This document shows, piece by piece, positions 26,848-35,262 of a stretch of 64,000 nt of DNA. The position numbers and the translations under genes are program-made. Source of the DNA: Alistipes sp. GTDB lineage: Bacteria > Bacteroidota > Bacteroidia > Bacteroidales > Rikenellaceae. How positions within the stretch are numbered: position 1 is the first letter of the stretch; every line of letters begins with the position of its first letter. The notes beneath the pieces were generated by a model. The model ran no database searches, was not told the origin of the DNA, and saw only the letters and a program-made list of their open reading frames with translations. The stretch covers positions 248,001 through 312,000 of the forward strand of contig JAFYQI010000008.1 of the NCBI GenBank assembly GCA_017547175.1, in the 5' to 3' direction.

Positions 26848-27657
26848 ATGGCAAACAAGATTCTGTATATGTGTCAGGAGATTACACCTTATCTCCCCGA
26901 GACCGAAGGTTCGACCCTCTGTCGCACATTGACACAGGCAATGCAAGAACGTGGGAACGAGATTCGCACATTCATGCCGCGCTACGGTTGCATCAACGAG
27001 CGACGTCACCAGCTGCATGAGGTGATTCGTCTGTCGGGCATGAACCTGATTATCGACGACAACGACCACCAGCTGATCATTAAGGTCGCCTCGATCCCTT
27101 CGGCTCGCGTACAGATCTATTTCATCGATAACGACGACTACTTTGCTCGCAAAGCAGTTTTGACCGACCCCGAGACGGGTGAAGGCTTTGCCGACAACGA
27201 CGAGCGCGCCATTTTCTTTGCACGAGGCGTACTCGAAACAGTCAAGAAATTACGTTGGGCACCTACGGTGGTACACTGCCACGGTTGGTTCTCGGCCGTA
27301 GGTCCGGTCTATCTGAAGCGTATCTTCGCCGACGACCCGATCTTCCGCGACGTCAAAGTTGTTGTATCGCTCTACGGCGATGAGATCCCCGGCTCACTCA
27401 ACCCCGAATTTGCATCGAAAATCGCCAACGAAGGCGTAATGGATAAAAATTTGGAGATTTTGAAGGAGCCTTCATACGAAAATCTCTGCCGCTTCGTTCT
27501 TGATTATGCCGACGGGGTCGTTTTGGCTTCTGATCGCATCTCGGACAAAGTGCTCAAGATTGTCCGCGAAAGCGGCAAACCGACGTTGGAGTTCCAATCC
27601 CCCGACGAGGCAGACATTTTCGATAATTACAACCGATTCTATGATGAAATTCAATAA
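26848..27657 (+). CDS. Half-length glycogen/starch synthase-like protein (GT5 N-terminal domain only)
   Basis: A 269-residue protein that resembles only the N-terminal Rossmann domain of GT5 glycogen synthases (ILYMCQEITPYLPETEG, then VVHCHGWFSAVGPVYLK). In active enzymes the first loop reads KTGGLADV and binds ADP-glucose; here the same place reads ETEGSTLC. The C-terminal domain with the second half of the active site is absent: the stop is reached at 269 residues against about 480 for GlgA, and the next gene overlaps the end by 17 bases. I infer that it does not make glycogen by itself. Its pairing with a DUF4270 lipoprotein, which I recall from other Bacteroidota, suggests a different, perhaps regulatory, role. 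Confidence 0.8.
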   Translation: MANKILYMCQEITPYLPETEGSTLCRTLTQAMQERGNEIRTFMPRYGCINERRHQLHEVIRLSGMNLIIDDNDHQLIIKVASIPSARVQIYFIDNDDYFARKAVLTDPETGEGFADNDERAIFFARGVLETVKKLRWAPTVVHCHGWFSAVGPVYLKRIFADDPIFRDVKVVVSLYGDEIPGSLNPEFASKIANEGVMDKNLEILKEPSYENLCRFVLDYADGVVLASDRISDKVLKIVRESGKPTLEFQSPDEADIFDNYNRFYDEIQ

Positions 27658-29248
27658 TCTTCGTCGAGCACTCCTCTACCCGGGTGTAGTACTGGCCGTC
27701 TTTGCCGCTTTGGCTTTGACGGCCTGCGATGTAATGGTAGATGACACGCTCGGATCGAACCTCGTCCCGGACAATCAGCAGATGAAAGCCGGGCACCTCA
27801 TACTGGAGGGCATTAACCCCCGTAAGTATGTCGAGACACGCCTCTTCCAGACCGATTCGCTCGTTTCGTCAAACATCAGTTACGGATACTTCGGATCGCT
27901 CAAAGACGAGCGTTTAGGTCGTCGTGAGGCAGCTTTCCTGACCCAATACACGAACTATTACACCGTCGACTCAGGTTATTTCGGTTACCTCCCGATCTTC
28001 GACTCGGCTCTTTTGATGCTTTCGATCGACACTTGGGGTGGCGACACCACGATCGTGCAACAGTTCGGTATCTATGAGGTCACCTCAAACGACTATATCA
28101 CCAATAGCGAAGATTCGCTTTTCTACCTGCGCTACGATCCGCAGGCAGAAAAGGTTGTGGGTGACGACTTGCTCTTCACCTTCGAGTTGGGTGGAGATAA
28201 AGGTCCTGCAACCACCTCTGTCACTTTGACACCGACCGAGGCCGGATACCACTTCATGGATCGCCTCTTCCTCAAAGAGGGCAACTACAAAACCGACTAT
28301 TCGATCTATAGCACAGATAGCATCGCACAGTGGGTAGAAGAGTTCAAAGGTATCTACATCAAGAGCATGGCGACCCCCGAAGGTGAAGGTGTGATGTATG
28401 GCACGAAGCTAAACGAGTCGGGATTGTCGATCTATGGTCGTAACCGCCGCAAAGAGGACCCCTCTTTGATTCAGGACACGATCGGTATGGTCTATTACTT
28501 CATTGATCCCTATGCTCAAAACTCGAATGTTTCGATCAACCATTTCTCGCACGACTACTCGGAGGGATCGCTCAATTTGGATGTAGCGGCTGTCAACGAG
28601 ACGCAAGAGGTACGCGTCGAAACCTCGCAACTCATCGTAGAGGGTATGGGTGGTGTAATTTCGGAGTTGACATTCACCCAAGAGTTCTTCGATGCGCTGG
28701 ACAAAATTCTGGCCGACGAATATGCCACTTCGCACAAAGAGTTTACCACAATTGCCTTCTCGCAAGCGTTGGTGAAGTTCTACCTCCCGTCGAGCATCTA
28801 CGACTACCTCTCGATCACTCCGGCACTGGGCGAGCAATACGCTTCGCTGATCGAGGAGATGGACGAATCGCAGGCGCGATTGGGGCTCTACACCGACTAC
28901 AAAAAACTCACCGGCATTTCGGATTACGCCTATGCCTACGAACAGCAGAATAGCACAACACTCAATTTCGATGGATACATCAATCGTAGCCACGGATGCT
29001 ACACGATGAACATCACGGGCTATATGCAGCAGCTATGGAACTCCTATCGCAAAGAGTGTGCTACTGCCAAAGCAGAGGGACGTGCAGTGGATTTGGATCA
29101 GGTAAACAATCGTACGATCTATTTGGGTCCCGAGGCCTATAGCGCCTACACGTTCGACTACAGCTTCCTACAAGGAGCCAACGTCGATACAGAGGCAGAA
29201 CTTGCGGCTCCGATACGATTCGAACTTACCTACAACATGATCCGCTAA
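27641..29248 (+). CDS. DUF4270-family lipoprotein
   Basis: A 535-residue predicted lipoprotein. Residues after the ATG at 27641 form a signal (LLYPGVVLAVFAALALTACD) with lipobox LTAC. The mature part is rich in Tyr, Ser, Thr and Asp and has the beta-rich look of surface proteins; QLIVEGMGGVISEL in the middle and the ending IRFELTYNMIR fit the DUF4270 family, which is largely confined to Bacteroidota and has no established function. Two adjacent ATGs (27641, 27644) are possible starts. The frame is open further upstream only inside the previous gene. A terminator follows at 29272. Confidence 0.85.
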   Translation: MMKFNNLRRALLYPGVVLAVFAALALTACDVMVDDTLGSNLVPDNQQMKAGHLILEGINPRKYVETRLFQTDSLVSSNISYGYFGSLKDERLGRREAAFLTQYTNYYTVDSGYFGYLPIFDSALLMLSIDTWGGDTTIVQQFGIYEVTSNDYITNSEDSLFYLRYDPQAEKVVGDDLLFTFELGGDKGPATTSVTLTPTEAGYHFMDRLFLKEGNYKTDYSIYSTDSIAQWVEEFKGIYIKSMATPEGEGVMYGTKLNESGLSIYGRNRRKEDPSLIQDTIGMVYYFIDPYAQNSNVSINHFSHDYSEGSLNLDVAAVNETQEVRVETSQLIVEGMGGVISELTFTQEFFDALDKILADEYATSHKEFTTIAFSQALVKFYLPSSIYDYLSITPALGEQYASLIEEMDESQARLGLYTDYKKLTGISDYAYAYEQQNSTTLNFDGYINRSHGCYTMNITGYMQQLWNSYRKECATAKAEGRAVDLDQVNNRTIYLGPEAYSAYTFDYSFLQGANVDTEAELAAPIRFELTYNMIR

Positions 29249-29271
29249 GTAACGGATAATCAAGCAAAAAG

Positions 29272-29299
29272 CAAAACCTAAGTCATAGACTTGGGTTTT
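29272..29299 (+). terminator. Terminator after the DUF4270 gene
   Basis: AAAACCTAAGTC pairs with GACTTGGGTTTT around the loop ATA. The T-rich 3' arm ends the unit before topA. Confidence 0.8.
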
Positions 29300-29356
29300 C
29301 GCGTATAATAACTTGCCACTCTAAAGGTGGCCTTAAGAGAAGATACAAATACTGTT

Positions 29357-31657
29357 ATGCAGGAAAATTTGGTAATCGTCGAGTCACCGGCCAAAGCCAA
29401 AACGATCGAAAAATTCCTCGGTAAGGAGTTTATGGTTCGATCCAGCTTCGGCCATATCCGTGACTTGGCCAAGAAGGATCTGGGTATTCAGGTAGAAGAG
29501 GGTTTTCACCCCATCTACGAAATTCCGGTCGATAAGCGTAAAGTGGTAAACGAGCTCTCGAAGTTGGCCAAGGAGAAGACTGTATGGCTCGCTTCCGATG
29601 AAGACCGCGAAGGAGAGGCCATCGCATGGCACCTGACCGAAGTGTTAGGTCTCCCGGTTGATAAAACGAAGCGCATCGTCTTTCATGAGATTACGAAGAA
29701 GGCTATTTTGGAGGCTATCGAAAAGCCGCGTACGGTCAACATGGATCTGGTCAATGCCCAGCAGGCCCGCCGTGTACTGGATCGCCTGGTTGGTTTTGAG
29801 CTCTCGCCCGTATTGTGGAAAAAGGTACGTCCGTCGCTCTCGGCCGGTCGCGTACAGTCGGTTGCGGTTCGCCTGATCGTGGAGCGCGAGCGCGAAATCA
29901 TCGCCTTCCACTCGACCCCCTATTTCCGCATCGTTGCTCAATTTTACGCCCAAAACGACCCCGAGAAGAGTATCTTCCGTGCCGAATTATCGAAGCGATT
30001 TGATACGGCTCAAGAGGCTGAGGCCTTCTTAACGCAGTGCAAAGGGGCTTCATTCCGTGTAATCAAGAGCGAGGAGAAGCCGGCACAACGCTTCCCCGCA
30101 CCTCCTTTTACCACCTCGACGCTGCAACAGGAGGCCGGTCGCAAACTCGGTATGAGCGTATCACAAACCATGTCGGTAGCCCAGCACCTCTACGAGCAGG
30201 GTTTGATCACCTACATGCGTACCGATTCAGTAAATCTGGCTACGCAGGCTCTTGCTCAGTGCAAGGAAGAGGTCACCAAGCATTTTGGCGAGGAATACCA
30301 CCGCTGGTTCAACTACAAGACCAAGAGCAAAGGGGCCCAGGAGGCTCACGAGGCCATTCGTCCGTCCTACATCGACCGCCAGACCATTGAAGGCTCCTCG
30401 GCTGAAAAACGCCTCTACGAATTGATCTGGAAGCGCACCGTTGCTTCGCAGATGGTACCTGCCGAGTTGGATCGTACGACTATCACGATCGAAATCGACG
30501 GCTCGGAGTATCAGTTCGTAGCTCAAGGCGAGGTAATTCGCTTCGACGGATTCCTGAAGCTCTATTCGGAATCGACCGACGAAGATCAGGCAGCCGAACA
30601 AGGCGAGGGTCTGCTTCCGAAACTTGCAGCCGGAGATCCGCTGACTGCCAAGCAAATTACCGCTACGGAACGCTTCACATTGGCCCCTTCGCGCTACAAC
30701 GAGGCATCGCTCGTAAAGCGTCTTGAGGAGCTCGGCATCGGTCGCCCTTCGACCTATGCCCCCACCATTACGACCATCATCAACCGCGGTTATGTCGAAA
30801 AGCAAAACCGTGAAAGCCATAAACGCAACTACCTGCAGCTGAGCCTTACGGGTGGCAAACTCACCTCGAAACAGATGACCGAGAGTGTTGGCAAGGAGCG
30901 TAATCGTCTGTCGCCCACCGATATCGGCATGCTTGTAAACGATTACCTCGAGACGCAGTTCGGTCCCATCTTGGACTACAACTTCACCGCCTCGGTGGAG
31001 AAGGAGTTCGACCGCGTAGCCGAGGGTGAGATTACCTGGACGAAGATGATCGACAACTTCTACGGTCCGTTCCACAAGATGGTTGATGAGGCTATCGGTA
31101 CGCAGACCGACCGCAAGAGTCAGGTCCGCGAGTTAGGCATCGATCCGCAAACGGGACACACCGTAAGTGCCCGCATCGGTCGCTATGGCCCGATGGTGGA
31201 GATTGCAGGATCGGACAGCGAAAAGAGCCGCTTCGCCTCGCTCAAAAAGGGTCAGCTCATCGAGTCGATTAGCCTCGAGGAGGCTTTGGAGCTCTTTGCA
31301 CTTCCTCGTACGGTGGGCGAGATGAACGGTGAAGATCTGGTGGTCGGTATCGGTCGCTTTGGCGCCTATGTTCGCTACGGCAAATCATTCACCTCGCTCC
31401 CCAAGGGCGACGATCCCTATACGGTCAGCTACGAGCGTTGTGTTGAATTGGTGCAGGCCAAGGAGGCTTCGGCTGTAGCTGCACGCACCCCGCTACGTAC
31501 CTTTGAGGAGGACAAAGAGATGTTGGTAAAGCAGGGTCCCTACGGAGCCTACATTGCCTACAAGGGCAAGAACTACCGACTGCCCAAGGGTGCCAAGGTC
31601 GAAGATCTTACGCTTGAGACATGCCTGGAGATTGTCGAGAAGTCGAAAAAACGATAA
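29357..31657 (+). CDS. topA: DNA topoisomerase I
   Basis: A 766-residue type IA topoisomerase that relaxes negative supercoils. The Toprim domain is at the N-terminus (NLVIVESPAKAKTIEKFLG; WLASDEDREGEAIAWH gives the DxDxE-type acidic triad). The active-site tyrosine is in GLITYMRTDSVNL. The C-terminus has topoisomerase C-terminal repeats (ARIGRYGPMVEI, GRFGAYVRYG, QGPYGAYIAYKGKNYRLP) rather than CxxC zinc ribbons. The frame is open ten codons upstream, but I chose ATG 29357 because the conserved N-terminus starts there. Confidence 0.95.
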   Translation: MQENLVIVESPAKAKTIEKFLGKEFMVRSSFGHIRDLAKKDLGIQVEEGFHPIYEIPVDKRKVVNELSKLAKEKTVWLASDEDREGEAIAWHLTEVLGLPVDKTKRIVFHEITKKAILEAIEKPRTVNMDLVNAQQARRVLDRLVGFELSPVLWKKVRPSLSAGRVQSVAVRLIVEREREIIAFHSTPYFRIVAQFYAQNDPEKSIFRAELSKRFDTAQEAEAFLTQCKGASFRVIKSEEKPAQRFPAPPFTTSTLQQEAGRKLGMSVSQTMSVAQHLYEQGLITYMRTDSVNLATQALAQCKEEVTKHFGEEYHRWFNYKTKSKGAQEAHEAIRPSYIDRQTIEGSSAEKRLYELIWKRTVASQMVPAELDRTTITIEIDGSEYQFVAQGEVIRFDGFLKLYSESTDEDQAAEQGEGLLPKLAAGDPLTAKQITATERFTLAPSRYNEASLVKRLEELGIGRPSTYAPTITTIINRGYVEKQNRESHKRNYLQLSLTGGKLTSKQMTESVGKERNRLSPTDIGMLVNDYLETQFGPILDYNFTASVEKEFDRVAEGEITWTKMIDNFYGPFHKMVDEAIGTQTDRKSQVRELGIDPQTGHTVSARIGRYGPMVEIAGSDSEKSRFASLKKGQLIESISLEEALELFALPRTVGEMNGEDLVVGIGRFGAYVRYGKSFTSLPKGDDPYTVSYERCVELVQAKEASAVAARTPLRTFEEDKEMLVKQGPYGAYIAYKGKNYRLPKGAKVEDLTLETCLEIVEKSKKR

Positions 31658-31681
31658 ACAAACCTTAAAACCATTATAATT

Positions 31682-32881
31682 ATGAAGAAAATCCTGACTC
31701 TGCTTGCGCTTTGCGGCTCAATGTCACTCATGGCGCAGACCCCTCAGGCTGAAGAGCTGAAGGGTTATCAGTTCACCGACGTAAAGGTGATTGAGACGAC
31801 CCCTGTGAAGAATCAGAACCGCAGTGGAACCTGCTGGTGCTATTCGACGCTGACCTTCCTCGAGGCCGAGATTTTGCGTGCCGGAGGTGAGGCTATTCAC
31901 CTCTCGGAGATGTTTGTTGTACGCCACGCCTACATGCAGAAGGCAGAGGCCTACGTACGCATGCACGGCCACCTGAACTTTGCCGAGGGTGGTGCTGCAC
32001 ACGACGTAACGGAGATGATCAAGGAGTACGGTATCGTACCCAACGAGGTTTACACGGGTATGAACTACGGCACCGACTTGGCCGACTTCCGCGAGTTGAC
32101 CCCTGTCATGACAGCCTACCTGGACGCCGTGATCAAGGCCGGTGACACGACTCGTCGTTCGCTGACGACCGCTTGGAAGCGCGGTTTTAACGCCATCCTC
32201 GATGAGTATTTCGGCGAGCTGCCCGAGACCTTCGTATGGGAGGGTAAGGAGTACACGCCGAAGTTGTTCGCCGAGTCGCTCCCGATCGATATGAACGACT
32301 ACATCGACATCGCTTCGTTCACCCACCACCCCTTCTACGAGAAGTTCGTGTTGGAGGTACCCGACAACTGGATGTGGGGACAGGTGTACAACGTACCGAT
32401 GGATGAGTTGATGCGCGTAATCGACTACGCTCTCGAGCACAACTACACGATTGCTTGGGGTACAGACGTAAGCGAGAAGGGCTTTAGCCGCACGAAGGCT
32501 ATCGGCGTAATTCCTGAGATGGATCCCAAATCGATGAGCGGCACGGAGGCTGAGCGTTGGGGTGCCATGACGGCTAAGGAGCGTGAGGCTGCAGCTTACT
32601 CGTTCGACCAGCCGGGCAAGGAGCGTGAGATCACGCAGGAGATGCGTCAGGAGGCTTTCGACAACTACGAGACGACCGACGACCATGGTATGGTAATCAT
32701 GGGTACGGCCAAGGATCAGAACGGTACGATGTACTACAAGGTGCAGAACTCGTGGGATACAGTGAAGCCTTACGACGGTTTCTGGTACTTCTCGAGACCC
32801 TTTGTTGCCTACAAGACGGTTGACGTAATGGTCAACAAGAAGGCGCTCCCGAAGGATATTGCCAAAAAGCTTGGCCTGTAA
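31682..32881 (+). CDS. Secreted C1B cysteine aminopeptidase (bleomycin hydrolase family)
   Basis: A 399-residue papain-fold peptidase with a signal peptide (residues 1-19, ending SLMAQ). The catalytic Cys51 is in QNRSGTCWCYST, the histidine in DDHGMVIMG and the asparagine in VQNSWDT, so the active site is complete. The best-known relatives, PepC and bleomycin hydrolase, are cytoplasmic; export to the periplasm or cell surface is a Bacteroidota variation and suggests peptide breakdown for nutrition. It is monocistronic: 24 bases separate it from topA and a strong terminator follows. Confidence 0.9.
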   Translation: MKKILTLLALCGSMSLMAQTPQAEELKGYQFTDVKVIETTPVKNQNRSGTCWCYSTLTFLEAEILRAGGEAIHLSEMFVVRHAYMQKAEAYVRMHGHLNFAEGGAAHDVTEMIKEYGIVPNEVYTGMNYGTDLADFRELTPVMTAYLDAVIKAGDTTRRSLTTAWKRGFNAILDEYFGELPETFVWEGKEYTPKLFAESLPIDMNDYIDIASFTHHPFYEKFVLEVPDNWMWGQVYNVPMDELMRVIDYALEHNYTIAWGTDVSEKGFSRTKAIGVIPEMDPKSMSGTEAERWGAMTAKEREAAAYSFDQPGKEREITQEMRQEAFDNYETTDDHGMVIMGTAKDQNGTMYYKVQNSWDTVKPYDGFWYFSRPFVAYKTVDVMVNKKALPKDIAKKLGL

Positions 32882-32923
32882 GACAATCGGCAGCCTCAGG
32901 GTTGCTTACAGGAGTAAAAGTAG

Positions 32924-32957
32924 AGGGTGTTGCAACACATGTTGCAACACCCTTTGT
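32924..32957 (+). terminator. Strong terminator after the C1B peptidase
   Basis: GGGTGTTGCAACA (32925-32937) pairs perfectly with TGTTGCAACACCC (32940-32952), followed by TTTG. Confidence 0.88.
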
Positions 32958-33125
32958 CTTACAAACGTACAAAAAGCGGCAAACAACGGCATCGTATGCG
33001 CACCATTCGTCCCCGTTACTACGGCCTTTGGAGCAAATCTATTCTAATACGACAAGGGGCGAACCAGCCTTAAAACGCACTTCGAGGCCGATTTGTAATT
33101 TTTTTTAATTTTTTTACTCAAAAAA

Positions 33126-33157
33126 TTTGCAGGGAATAAAAACTTGCCTTATCTTTG
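33126..33157 (+). promoter_or_regulatory. Bacteroidota promoter of tRNA-Glu
   Basis: TTTG (33126-33129), 20 bases, TATCTTTG (33150-33157). The tRNA starts 18 bases after the -7 element. The preceding bases are strongly A/T-rich (33098-33125), resembling an UP-type region. Confidence 0.87.
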
Positions 33158-33175
33158 CATCACCAAACAAGAAAT

Positions 33176-33247
33176 GGTGGATTCATCTAAGGGCTAGGAT
33201 ACGTGCCTCTCACGCACGACATAGGGGTTCGAATCCCCTATCCACTA
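33176..33247 (+). tRNA. tRNA-Glu (CTC)
   Basis: The cloverleaf folds fully: acceptor GGTGGAT with ATCCACT (one G-T pair), D-arm with AAGGGCTA loop, anticodon stem CGTGC with GCACG around loop CTCTCAC (anticodon CTC), and T-arm AGGGG-TTCGAAT-CCCCT. CCA is not encoded. It has its own promoter and terminator. Confidence 0.95.
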
Positions 33248-33253
33248 CTCGAA

Positions 33254-33280
33254 ACAGACGACACGATGTCGTCTGTTTTT
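33254..33280 (+). terminator. Terminator of tRNA-Glu
   Basis: ACAGACGACA (33254-33263) pairs perfectly with TGTCGTCTGT (33267-33276) around CGA, followed by a T run. Confidence 0.93.
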
Positions 33281-33412
33281 CTTTTATACCTATCTGTCGG
33301 TGTACATCACCTCGCGCTCAAGGGGGGGGGTAATCAAAAAGGAGGTATGAAATATACCTCCTCTTATTATTTTGCTTGATCGCTGCCAACTCGGCATCTT
33401 CTCAAAGTGTGC
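33281..33412. other. Intergenic space with a G9 tract and a minus-strand terminator
   Basis: Nothing coding was seen. A run of nine G lies at 33322-33330 and the terminator of the phosphopantetheinyl transferase gene at 33336-33362. Confidence 0.6.
33336..33362 (-). terminator. Terminator of the gldE/phosphopantetheinyl transferase end of the division run
   Basis: AGGAGGTAT (33340-33348) and ATACCTCCT (33354-33362) form a 9-bp stem; on the minus strand a T run follows. Confidence 0.88.
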
Positions 33413-33976
33413 TTACAGACAATAGACCAAGACAAACTCTGTGTCGAGGTATTGTACAATCAACTCCACAGGATCACCGCCACGAACGCATGCCATAATT
33501 CGATCACCCGTAAAATTGGTTAATTGCACCTCTTCAAAGGTCAGTTCTCGAATGCCATAGCGTTTATAAACAGCCTCTTTTGCGCACCATGCTACCGCTA
33601 AAAAGCGAGAGTCGCAACTAATTGCCAACTCGTTAGCGGTAAGATATTTCCCCTTCACACGCTCAAAATTGCGGTCCATACGCTCAATATCGACTCCGAT
33701 CGGTCGATCGGCAAGAGCTACCACCACACAATCACCGGCATGACTAACCGAAAGGTGCTCCGCACGCCCACACAACACCGGTGCTCCCAATGCATTGTAA
33801 GCAATCATCACGTCGTTCCCGAGGGCTTCGCGCACCACGGCACGCCACGAAAGGAACTCACGACGGCGCTGCTCAGTTCCGAACGTAGCGACACAGGCCA
33901 ACTCCTCAGGGGTTGCCCAACGTACCGCCTCCTCCTCGGTCATGAGCGGCCGAATCAGAAGCGTCACCGGGGTCAT
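33413..33976 (-). CDS. 4'-phosphopantetheinyl transferase superfamily protein
   Basis: A 187-residue enzyme of the Sfp/AcpT type that attaches the 4'-phosphopantetheine arm of CoA to carrier proteins. The two diagnostic motifs are RPIGVDIERMD and AVAWCAKEAVYKRYG, which hold the Mg-binding Asp and Glu residues; LSVSHAGDCVVVAL is the usual CoA-binding region. The target is probably an acyl carrier protein, but no carrier protein or synthase lies nearby. Its start overlaps the gldE stop by 4 bases, so it is the last gene of the long division-cluster run. Confidence 0.9.
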   Translation of the reverse strand: MTPVTLLIRPLMTEEEAVRWATPEELACVATFGTEQRRREFLSWRAVVREALGNDVMIAYNALGAPVLCGRAEHLSVSHAGDCVVVALADRPIGVDIERMDRNFERVKGKYLTANELAISCDSRFLAVAWCAKEAVYKRYGIRELTFEEVQLTNFTGDRIMACVRGGDPVELIVQYLDTEFVLVYCL

Positions 33977-35250
33977 AATACCTCAACCTTGATTTTATCG
34001 ATACGGTGATTCTCCATTGCGCTCACCGTGAAACGCAACTGATGGGCTGTAAAATGGTCGCCCTTACGCGGAAAATCGCGCTTCAACTCCAACATCAAAC
34101 CTGCCAGAGTTTCCGCCTCGCCACGTACATCAGAGAAGGTATCCTCATCGAGCTCCAAGATACGCTCGAAATCGACGATGTGTGTCTTTCCTTCAAAGAG
34201 ATAGCTATTAGGGCCCAAGACTGTATAGAGCTTTTCGTCAGCATCACTCTCATCCGAGATGTCACCCACGATCTCCTCAATAATATCTTCGAGCGACACC
34301 AGGCCAAGCGTCGATCCATACTCATCAACCACAATAGCCATGTGCACCTTATTGGCTCGAAAATCCTCCATAAGGTCGCTGATTTTCTTATGTTCTGGGA
34401 TAAAATAGGGCTTTCGAATCAATTGTTGCCACCCAAATTCGTTACCGCGCCCCAAGTGAGGCACCAGGTCTTTGACATAGAGCGTACCCCGGATATTATC
34501 AATATCCTCGTCATAAACCGGGATACGCGAGAAACCCGATTCGATTATGAGACGCTTCACCGCCTCATAATCCGATGTCAACTCCACAGCCGTAATATCG
34601 ACACGCGGCTTCATAATCTCGGCCGCCTCGGTATTGACAAAATTGACAATGCCCGACAACATCACACGCTCCTCGTCGCTTTCGGTTTGGGTCATATCAA
34701 CCGCATCGGCTAACTCGTCAAGTGAAATTTCACTACGGCGCGAAGCACGCTCACTAATCGAGTTGCCCGTACGCACCAAGATCATCGACAGTGGGCGGAA
34801 CAACGAACGCAAAAAGGTCAGCGGGCGTACCGCAAACGCAGCAAATCGCGCCGGTACGGTTTGCGCAAAGACCTTCGGCAGCACCTCGCCAAAAAGCAAC
34901 AGCAAGAAGGTCACCAAGACCGTTTTAAACAGAAAGTCCAAACGATAAAAAGAGAATAGTGTATCAACAATCGTTGCGGTCAGAATGGTAATGCAGATAT
35001 TGACAAGATTGTTCACCACAAGGATAGTTGCCAACAGCAAATCGACGTCGCCCAACAAAGCTACCACCCGATCGGCCGCTTCGCTATCGTTACGCTTCAT
35101 CTCCTGAAGATCAGTATGCGAAAGCGAGAAAAATGCCGTTTCGGAGCCTGACACAAAGGCCGACATACATAGCAAGAGCAGTGTCAGAAGCACCATGCCT
35201 ACAACACTGCCATTGAAGCCGTTAAACACGATCCAAGAAGCTGCTTCCAT
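33973..35250 (-). CDS. gldE: GldE-like CNNM/CBS/CorC-domain membrane protein
   Basis: A 425-residue protein with an N-terminal CNNM (DUF21) membrane domain of about four spans (residues 15-150), followed by a CBS pair (MKPRVDITAVE, SRIPVYDEDIDNIRGTLYV, AIVVDEYGSTLGLVSLEDI) and a CorC/HlyC C-terminal domain. In gliding Flavobacteria the homologue GldE supports gliding with GldD; in non-gliding Bacteroidota the same architecture is kept with an unclear role, possibly in metal transport or lipoprotein stability. It lies 12 bases after ftsZ, so it is transcribed with the division genes. Confidence 0.85.
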   Translation of the reverse strand: MEAASWIVFNGFNGSVVGMVLLTLLLLCMSAFVSGSETAFFSLSHTDLQEMKRNDSEAADRVVALLGDVDLLLATILVVNNLVNICITILTATIVDTLFSFYRLDFLFKTVLVTFLLLLFGEVLPKVFAQTVPARFAAFAVRPLTFLRSLFRPLSMILVRTGNSISERASRRSEISLDELADAVDMTQTESDEERVMLSGIVNFVNTEAAEIMKPRVDITAVELTSDYEAVKRLIIESGFSRIPVYDEDIDNIRGTLYVKDLVPHLGRGNEFGWQQLIRKPYFIPEHKKISDLMEDFRANKVHMAIVVDEYGSTLGLVSLEDIIEEIVGDISDESDADEKLYTVLGPNSYLFEGKTHIVDFERILELDEDTFSDVRGEAETLAGLMLELKRDFPRKGDHFTAHQLRFTVSAMENHRIDKIKVEVL

Positions 35251-35262
35251 CCGCTCGACACA

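Noticed and set aside
26848..27657. The short GT5-like protein as a frameshifted glycogen synthase
   Set aside because: No GT5 C-terminal half is found in any frame after the stop; the following bases belong to a clear lipoprotein gene.
33322..33330. A run of nine G as a possible phase-variation tract
   Set aside because: It lies between two terminators and is not in a promoter or coding frame, so length changes would have no obvious effect.
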